10,718 nt of DNA, from positions 1 through 10,718 of the forward strand of contig CABSRC010000053.1 in assembly GCA_902480035.1 (NCBI GenBank), in the 5' to 3' direction. Positions 6,459 to 10,718 of the stretch are shown one piece after another. The notes below the pieces were generated by a model, which was given only the letters and a program-made list of their open reading frames with translations, was not told the origin of the DNA and did no database searches. The stretch comes from an uncultured Streptococcus sp. Lineage in GTDB: Bacteria; Bacillota; Bacilli; Lactobacillales; Streptococcaceae. The translations under genes were made by a program, and so were the position numbers. Position 1 is the stretch's first letter. Every line of letters starts with the position of its first letter.

Positions 6459-7403
6459 TTAGTCTTTTTGGATGATTGTTCCACTTTCAGACTCAATCAA
6501 AGCTCCAAGGTTTTCAAGTGATGTAATAACTGCTTTTCCTTCTGGGCGACCATTGACGAAGGCAATGGCAGCTTCCACTTTAGGAAGCATGCTTCCTGGT
6601 GCAAATTGGTCTTGTTTGATGTATTCTTCCAATTGAGCCACATTAACATGTTCCAATTTTGCTTGGTCTGGTTTGTTGTAGTTCACAAAGACATAATCGA
6701 CACCAGTCAAGACGATGAAGAGGTCTGCTTCTACTAATTCAGCCAAACGTTGAGATGCAAAGTCTTTATCGATAACCGCTTCAACACCAGATAAGCTACC
6801 ATCTGCTTCTTTCACAACTGGGATACCACCACCACCGGCTGCCACAACGACTTGACCGTCGTTCAACAAAGTACGGATGGTATTGATTTCTTTGATATCC
6901 ACTGGTTTTGGTGAAGCCACGACTTTACGCCAGCCACGACCAGCATCTTCTTTGAAAGTTGCTCCTGATTTTTCAGCTTCTGCTTTTGCTTCTTCTTCTG
7001 AGTAGAATGGACCGATTGGTTTGCTGAGGTTGACAAAAGCTGGGTCGTTCTTATCAACAATGACTTGTGTCACAACAGAAGCCACATCTTTTTCGATTCC
7101 TTCTTCATGAAGAGCATTTTGAAGAGCATTTTGAAGCCAGTAGCCAATACTTCCTTCGGTCATAGCAACTAATGAATCAAGTGGGAAAGCAGGGTTTTTT
7201 TCAGAGTTTGCTGCCAAGTGTTGGAGCAAAAGGTTCCCTACTTGAGGACCATTTCCGTGAGTGATGATCAAGTCATCCCCGTTTTTGATTAATTTGACTA
7301 AGTGTTTTGCTGTTTCTACAAGTGCTTCTTGTTGAGCTTGAGCAGAAGGATCAGATGAGAGAATAGCATTTCCTCCCAAAGCAACGACGATTTTTCTTGA
7401 CAT
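6459..7403 (-). CDS. arcC: Carbamate kinase
   Basis: This is the last step of the ADI pathway: carbamoyl phosphate plus ADP gives ATP, CO2 and ammonia, and this is the only ATP-forming step of the route. The 314-residue length is normal for the cytosolic dimeric enzyme. Motifs of the amino-acid kinase fold are VVALGGNAIL (6-15), THGNGPQVGN (48-57), VVAAGGGGIPVV (186-197), EAVIDKDFAS (208-217, with nucleotide-site Lys213), LTGVDYVFVNY (232-242) and FAPGSMLPKVEA (267-278). The ATG (7401-7403) has only a modest ribosome site, AAAGGGAAA (7409-7417). That site lies right behind the T-run of the upstream hairpin (7421-7462), so read-through of this hairpin would control its expression. Third in the operon, 85 nt after arcB. 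Confidence 0.97.
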   Translation of the reverse strand: MSRKIVVALGGNAILSSDPSAQAQQEALVETAKHLVKLIKNGDDLIITHGNGPQVGNLLLQHLAANSEKNPAFPLDSLVAMTEGSIGYWLQNALQNALHEEGIEKDVASVVTQVIVDKNDPAFVNLSKPIGPFYSEEEAKAEAEKSGATFKEDAGRGWRKVVASPKPVDIKEINTIRTLLNDGQVVVAAGGGGIPVVKEADGSLSGVEAVIDKDFASQRLAELVEADLFIVLTGVDYVFVNYNKPDQAKLEHVNVAQLEEYIKQDQFAPGSMLPKVEAAIAFVNGRPEGKAVITSLENLGALIESESGTIIQKD

Positions 7404-7420
7404 AAATTTTCCCTTTCTAT

Positions 7421-7462
7421 AAAAAATAGGGGCAGGACTAAAGCTAGCAGTCCAGCCCCTAT
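7421..7462 (-). terminator. Intrinsic terminator/attenuator between arcB and arcC
   Basis: ATAGGGGC-A-GGACT (7426-7439) pairs with AGTCC-A-GCCCCTAT (7449-7462): 13 bp with one A/A mismatch and a 9-nt loop. On the minus strand six T follow at once (7421-7426). This has full terminator architecture, yet it lies inside the operon, 27 nt after the arcB stop and 17 nt before the arcC ATG. It probably gives partial termination or a processed mRNA end, lowering arcC-arcD relative to arcAB. Confidence 0.85.
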
Positions 7463-7488
7463 AGCTGTTGGTATACGGTTATAAAGTC

Positions 7489-8505
7489 TTAAACTTTTGG
7501 AATGTACAAGTTACCAAGAGTAGCTGCCATAACCGCTTTGATGGTGTGCATACGGTTTTCAGCTTGGTCAAAGTGACGAGCATATTTGCTGCGGAACACT
7601 TCGTCAGTAACTTCCATTTCTTCTACGCCGAATTTTTCAGCAACATCTTTACCGTAAACAGTATTTGTATCGTGGAAGGCTGGCAAGCAGTGCAAGAAGA
7701 TTAAGTCTTCGTTATCAGCTTTCTTAATCAAATCCATGTTTACTTGGTAAGGTTTCAAAAGGGCAACACGTTCTGCAAATTTGTCTTCTTCACCCATAGA
7801 TACCCAAACGTCAGTGTAAAGTACGTCTGCACCTTTCACAGCTTCATCGGCATCTTCAGTGATCAAGATATGAGCGCCACTTTCTTTTGCAAATCCTTCT
7901 GCCAATTCAACGATTTCTTTTTCTGGGAAGAGTTCTTTTGGTGAGAAGATGTGTACGTTCACACCAAGGATAGCACCTGTTACAAGAAGGCTGTTCGCAA
8001 CGTTGTTACGTCCATCACCACAGTATACAAGTGTCAAACCTTCCAAACGTCCAAAGTTTTCTTGAACTGTCAAGTAGTCTGCAAGCATTTGAGTTGGGTG
8101 CCATTCGTCAGTCAAACCATTCCATACTGGAACACCTGAGAATTCAGCCAATTCTTCAACCATACGTTGGCTGAAACCACGGAATTCAATACCGTCAAAC
8201 ATACGTCCAAGAACTTTAGCAGTATCTTCTGTAGATTCTTTTTTACCAAGTTGGATGTCGTTTGCACCTAGGTATTCTGGGTGAGCACCAAGGTCGATAG
8301 CTGCTGTTGTGAAGGCAGCACGAGTACGAGTTGAAGTTTTTTCAAACAAAAGCGCAATGTTTTTACCAGCAAGATAGTGGTGTTCAATGTTGCGTTTTTT
8401 AAGGTCTTTCAAGTGAGCTGAAAGTCCGATAAGGTACTCTAACTCTGCACGTGTAAAGTCTTTTTCTGCCAAGAAGCTACGTCCTTGGAACACTGAATTT
8501 GTCAT
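7489..8505 (-). CDS. arcB: Catabolic ornithine carbamoyltransferase
   Basis: In this pathway the enzyme runs toward phosphorolysis, splitting citrulline to ornithine and carbamoyl phosphate in the cytosol. The 338-residue protein has the usual OTCase layout. The carbamoyl-phosphate domain carries FEKTSTRTRAAF (54-65, STRT at 58-61) and HPTQMLADYL (136-145). The ornithine domain carries D232 with VSMGEE (235-240) and LHCLPAFHD (271-279, the HCLP loop with C273). The sequence alone does not prove catabolic rather than anabolic direction; the position between arcA and arcC does. The ATG (8503-8505) has AGGAGA (8514-8519) 8 nt upstream. It is 84 nt after arcA, with a hairpin in that gap, and is followed by a terminator-like hairpin before arcC. 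Confidence 0.97.
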   Translation of the reverse strand: MTNSVFQGRSFLAEKDFTRAELEYLIGLSAHLKDLKKRNIEHHYLAGKNIALLFEKTSTRTRAAFTTAAIDLGAHPEYLGANDIQLGKKESTEDTAKVLGRMFDGIEFRGFSQRMVEELAEFSGVPVWNGLTDEWHPTQMLADYLTVQENFGRLEGLTLVYCGDGRNNVANSLLVTGAILGVNVHIFSPKELFPEKEIVELAEGFAKESGAHILITEDADEAVKGADVLYTDVWVSMGEEDKFAERVALLKPYQVNMDLIKKADNEDLIFLHCLPAFHDTNTVYGKDVAEKFGVEEMEVTDEVFRSKYARHFDQAENRMHTIKAVMAATLGNLYIPKV

Positions 8506-8543
8506 TCTATTTGTCTCCTATTTTCTTTCTAGTATTGATCAGT

Positions 8544-8577
8544 AAGAAGAAAGAGCTGATCCTCAAAGACCAGCTCT
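8544..8577 (-). terminator. Hairpin in the arcA-arcB gap, possible weak terminator or processing site
   Basis: AGAGCTG (8552-8558) pairs with CAGCTCT (8571-8577), with two further pairs (TC/GA) across an A/C mismatch. On the minus strand the tail is TTCTTCTT, T-rich but broken. It is weaker than the arcB-arcC element and is 12 nt after the arcA stop. Partial termination or an mRNA 3' processing end is likely. Confidence 0.5.
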
Positions 8578-8589
8578 CGGTCTTCTCTA

Positions 8590-9819
8590 TTAGATTTCTT
8601 CACGTTCAAATGGCATTGACATACAACGAGGTCCACCACGACCGCGAACCAATTCACTTCCGCGGATCTTAATCAAACGAAGTCCGTATTCTTCTAATTT
8701 CTTGTTTGTGACTGTGTTACGATCGTATACAACTACCACACCAGGTGCGATTGTAAGAGTATTTGATCCGTCGTTCCATTGTTCACGAGCAGCTGCAACC
8801 ACATTGCCATCACCACAAGGGATCAATGTAACTTTTTCAACACCAAGGTTTTCAGCAAGTAATTCAGCCAAATCACCTTTTTCTTCAACAATCTTCAATG
8901 CTTCATTTTCATAGGTTACAGAGAAGACGCGAAGGTTGCCTTGGATTTCTGGGTGGATGGTGAATTTATCGTAGTCCACCATTGTGAATACTGTATCCAA
9001 GTGCATGAATTTACGGTTGTTCGCAAATTCGAAGGCCAAGACTTTCTTGAAGCCAACGTTCTTCTTGAAGATGTTTACCAACAATTTTTCAATTGATGCA
9101 GCATCTGTACGTTGTGAGATACCAACTGCCAAGACATCTTTAGAAAGGACTAATTCGTCCCCACCTTCGATACGAGTGTCTTCTTCACGGTTGTATACCA
9201 ATTCTACATTACCACCATATACTGGGTGATATTTGAAGATATATTTACCATACAAAGTTTCACGGTTACGTGTATCAGCATACATGTGGTTCAATGATAC
9301 TGCATTCCCAATTGTAGCAAATGGGTCACGTGTGAAGTACAAGTTTGGCATTGGATCAATCGCAAATGGATAGTCAGATTCAACAAGGTCTGTCAAGCCT
9401 TTGTCAGCTTCAGGAATTTCTGGAAGCTCAGCTTTTTGGAAACCAGCCATTGTTTTTTCAACCAATTCTTGGTTGTCTTCAATACCACGAAGGATTTCGC
9501 GAATAGCGTTTTTAGTTTGGCGTCCACGAATGTTTGCTTCATCAAGATATTCTTCGATGAATTGTTCGCGAATTTCTGGAGTAGTCAATGACTCAGCTGC
9601 CAATTTTTCAAGATAAAGTACTTCGATTCCTTCGTTACGAAGCGCTTGAGCAAAATTGTCGTGTTCTTTTTGTGCATCTTCCAAGAATGGAATATCATCA
9701 AAAAGAAGACGCTCTAGATAGTCAGGCATCAAGTTTTCCAACTCTTTACCTGGACGGTGCAACATTACTTTTTTCAGTTTTCCAATTTCTGAGAAAACAT
9801 GAATTGGTTTAGTTGACAT
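8590..9819 (-). CDS. arcA: Arginine deiminase
   Basis: This is the first ADI enzyme, hydrolysing arginine to citrulline and ammonia in the cytosol, which supplies ammonia for acid tolerance. The 409-residue, full-length protein has the guanidino-modifying enzyme fold. Catalytic residues are all present: D165 in YFTRDPFATIG, E218 in RIEGGDELVL, H273 and D275 in FMHLDTVFTMVD, and the nucleophile C399 in GRGGPRCMSMPFE. The N-terminus MSTKPIHVFSEIGKLKKVML is typical of streptococcal ADI (SAGP). The ATG (9817-9819) is 7 nt after AGGAGG (9827-9832). A nearer ATG read at 9824-9826 is out of frame. It is first in the operon, with its promoter, a cre and other dyads upstream, and a hairpin after the stop. 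In all four arc genes Arg codons look largely CGT/CGC, which suggests high expression. Confidence 0.98.
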   Translation of the reverse strand: MSTKPIHVFSEIGKLKKVMLHRPGKELENLMPDYLERLLFDDIPFLEDAQKEHDNFAQALRNEGIEVLYLEKLAAESLTTPEIREQFIEEYLDEANIRGRQTKNAIREILRGIEDNQELVEKTMAGFQKAELPEIPEADKGLTDLVESDYPFAIDPMPNLYFTRDPFATIGNAVSLNHMYADTRNRETLYGKYIFKYHPVYGGNVELVYNREEDTRIEGGDELVLSKDVLAVGISQRTDAASIEKLLVNIFKKNVGFKKVLAFEFANNRKFMHLDTVFTMVDYDKFTIHPEIQGNLRVFSVTYENEALKIVEEKGDLAELLAENLGVEKVTLIPCGDGNVVAAAREQWNDGSNTLTIAPGVVVVYDRNTVTNKKLEEYGLRLIKIRGSELVRGRGGPRCMSMPFEREEI

Positions 9820-9842
9820 CTGTCATCCTCCTTTTTTCTTTG

Positions 9843-9858
9843 AGCTTGTTCACAAGCT
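9843..9858. repeat. Dyad in the arcA leader
   Basis: AGCTTGT (9843-9849) and ACAAGCT (9852-9858) are perfect 7-bp inverted arms around TC. The dyad lies at about +7 to +22 of the predicted arcA transcript, just before the ribosome site. It could be an operator or a short leader hairpin. The ACAAG/CTTGT words recur in the arcC-arcD palindrome with the arms turned the other way. Confidence 0.5.
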
Positions 9859-9871
9859 TATTACAGTTGTT

Positions 9872-9902
9872 ATTATAGTCTTTAATGATACCGCTTTCAC
9901 AA
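9872..9902 (-). promoter_or_regulatory. arcA (ADI operon) promoter
   Basis: On the minus strand a perfect TATAAT lies at 9872-9877. No standard -35 is present. The nearest option is TTGTGA (9897-9902) at a long 19-bp spacing, and GTGAAA (9895-9900) stands at 17 bp. A weak or mis-spaced -35 fits a promoter that needs activators. The predicted start near 9865 gives a leader of about 45 nt. Confidence 0.7.
9886..9899 (-). promoter_or_regulatory. cre site (CcpA) over the arcA promoter
   Basis: TGAAAGCGGTATCA on the minus strand matches every fixed position of the low-GC Gram-positive cre consensus TGWNANCGNTNWCA. It covers the -35 side and spacer of the arcA promoter (about -21 to -34), a position for carbon catabolite repression by blocking polymerase. 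CcpA repression of ADI operons by glucose is established in streptococci; binding here is inferred. Confidence 0.85.
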
Positions 9903-9914
9903 AGGATTCTACTT

Positions 9915-10028
9915 TTTGAATGCAAAGAATTTTGCGTTTTTTTGAATCTTTCCTATTTTTTAGTTAATATGAAGCGTTTTCTTTGCATATTTTGCCTTTT
10001 ATATTATTTTTATGAATATATATTTTTT
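9915..10028. promoter_or_regulatory. Cluster of ARG-box-like half sites and a direct repeat upstream of arcA
   Basis: Words of the form TWTGMAT, the left half of the ArgR/AhrC box, occur in one orientation at 9915-9921, 9941-9947, 9982-9988 and 10011-10017. The last belongs to an 18-bp stretch (10011-10028) that misses the ARG consensus TNTGAATWWWWATTCANW at two fixed positions. Two of the words lie in an imperfect direct repeat beginning GCGTTTT at 9934 and 9974, 40 bp apart. Binding by the ArgR-type protein encoded at 2971-3441 is an inference, and chance matches are possible in such AT-rich DNA. Confidence 0.45.
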
Positions 10029-10030
10029 TG

Positions 10031-10065
10031 TAAAAATAAAAAAAGATCAACAAATTAGTTGATCT
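10031..10065 (-). terminator. Intrinsic terminator of flp
   Basis: AGATCAAC (10044-10051) and GTTGATCT (10058-10065) form a perfect 8-bp stem with loop AAATTA, and the minus strand continues with a long T-rich tract. The flp stop codon (10055-10057) is within the loop, so the stem covers the last codons. It insulates arcA from flp transcription. Confidence 0.85.
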
Positions 10066-10718
10066 CTTCAAAACTTTTTAAAAAGTAGGCTGTATCTAGA
10101 AAAGTTAGTTGTTTTCTCTCATACTGGATCTTATGAGAATCGATGAGTTTCTTTAAAACTTGATTGACGGTTTCTCTAGTTGTGGCTGCTAATTTGGCCA
10201 TTTCCTTCATACTAATTGGAAATGGAAGTTGATTTCCAAGGCTTTCATAGTCCTTGCACAGAATGGCTAAGGATTGAATCACACGCTCACTGGCACTAGC
10301 TGTCACGACATTGCGCAAGCGCAACTCTTGAAATTCTAGGATGGAGGAGAGCTTTCTCATAATAAAGAGCAACTGCTCCTTACTCTCTTGGGCATATAAT
10401 TCATAGAGGTTGACGGGAATCACGAAACAACGCAAATCCGTCACCGCACTAGCTGTATAGTGGTAACGCTCATCCTGGAACATCCCACCATAAGGGAACA
10501 GAGCCCCCTTCTTTATATAATCCATATAGGAGAATTGGTCCGACGAATCAAATTGCTCAATACGGGCAAAGCCTTTTGCCAGAAGAAAAATGCGCTCCCG
10601 CCTATCTCCTGCATAAAATAAAATTTGTCCTTTTTGGATATCCCTGGCATGAATTTCAACAGCTAATTTATCAAATAGCTCCACTGGTAGCGCAGAAAAG
10701 GCTGGATGCGAGCGGAGC
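10055..10718 (-). CDS. flp: Crp/Fnr-family regulator (Flp), 5' end beyond window
   Basis: This is a transcription regulator with a cyclic-nucleotide-binding-like beta-barrel and a C-terminal helix-turn-helix. The frame stays open to the right edge (upstream codons read HPAFSALP before the GTG at 10682-10684), so the true start is outside and the gene is partial. Visible parts are the barrel (QKGQILFYAGDRRERIFLLA onward), a long dimer helix (about ESKEQLLFIMRKLSSILEFQELRLR) and the HTH SMKEMAKLAATTRETVNQVL with recognition segment TTRETVNQVLKKL. The barrel lacks an evident cAMP-binding Arg-Ser pair. Two cysteines are visible, but the N-terminal region where FNR's cluster ligands sit is not shown, so oxygen sensing cannot be judged. 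Upstream of arcA in streptococci this gene is called flp and affects ADI expression. Confidence 0.88.
   Translation of the reverse strand, partial: LRSHPAFSALPVELFDKLAVEIHARDIQKGQILFYAGDRRERIFLLAKGFARIEQFDSSDQFSYMDYIKKGALFPYGGMFQDERYHYTASAVTDLRCFVIPVNLYELYAQESKEQLLFIMRKLSSILEFQELRLRNVVTASASERVIQSLAILCKDYESLGNQLPFPISMKEMAKLAATTRETVNQVLKKLIDSHKIQYERKQLTFLDTAYFLKSFEEIN

Noticed and set aside
7468..8139. Plus-strand ORFs opposite arcB (62-78 codons)
   Set aside because: Shadow frames of a highly codon-biased gene, Phe/Cys-rich products without family features.
8702..9812. Plus-strand ORFs opposite arcA (70-81 codons)
   Set aside because: Antisense shadows of the arcA frame, with no promoter or ribosome site seen.
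9848..9905. Rex (redox) operator at the TTCACAA words near the arcA promoter
   Set aside because: Two TTCACAA-like half sites exist but they are in the same orientation and about 47 bp apart, without the inverted TTGTGA-N6-TCACAA form.
10682..10684. GTG as start of the Fnr-like protein
   Set aside because: The frame continues to the window edge with residues (HPAFSALP) that fit the N-terminal helix of the family, and no ribosome site precedes the GTG; the gene is cut by the edge.
1..10718. Mobile element, CRISPR array, toxin-antitoxin or phage-defence island
   Set aside because: No transposase, integrase, repeat-spacer pattern, terminal repeats or unfamiliar large ORF; all large frames are housekeeping or ADI genes.

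Overview
The window comes from a low-GC Gram-positive coccus, most probably an oral (viridans) Streptococcus close to the S. gordonii / S. sanguinis / S. parasanguinis group. The evidence is the gene order flp-arcA-arcB-arcC-arcD-dipeptidase ('arcT') facing queA-argR, the streptococcal arginine deiminase C-terminus with its catalytic cysteine, strong AGGAGG ribosome sites, and sigma-A and extended -10 promoters. No species was assigned by search. No mobile element, CRISPR array, rRNA or tRNA was seen.

Layout. Positions 1-727 (minus) hold the N-terminal half of a PBP4-type D,D-carboxypeptidase gene that runs off the left edge. Positions 916-1623 (minus) hold nagB, with a near-consensus promoter whose spacer contains a NagR/DasR-type operator. 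Diverging from nagB is a plus-strand group: a 56-residue two-helix membrane protein that may be translated from a leaderless mRNA, then queA, then an ArgR/AhrC-type regulator (arcR/argR). This group meets the arginine deiminase (ADI) operon tail to tail at a shared hairpin terminator (3442-3470). The ADI operon occupies 3471-9819 on the minus strand in the order arcA, arcB, arcC, a YfcC-family carrier (arcD), and an M20 dipeptidase. Upstream of it, at the right edge, is the 3' part of an Fnr/Crp-like regulator gene (flp) with its own terminator.

How the genes work together. ArcA converts arginine to citrulline and ammonia. ArcB splits citrulline to ornithine and carbamoyl phosphate. ArcC uses carbamoyl phosphate to make ATP, giving CO2 and ammonia. 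The carrier is expected to exchange arginine for ornithine, and the peptidase probably frees arginine or other residues from peptides. The flanking regulators, Flp and ArgR/ArcR, are the expected controllers, together with CcpA acting at an exact-consensus cre site over the arcA promoter. The arcA upstream region also has a 40-bp-spaced imperfect direct repeat and several ARG half-box-like words.

The gene content is a known system and I see no new gene system here. The less expected signals are non-coding: a terminator-grade hairpin inside the operon between arcB and arcC, weaker hairpins or palindromes at arcA-arcB and arcC-arcD, a possible internal promoter before arcD, dyads in the arcA leader, and the possible leaderless small membrane protein before queA.
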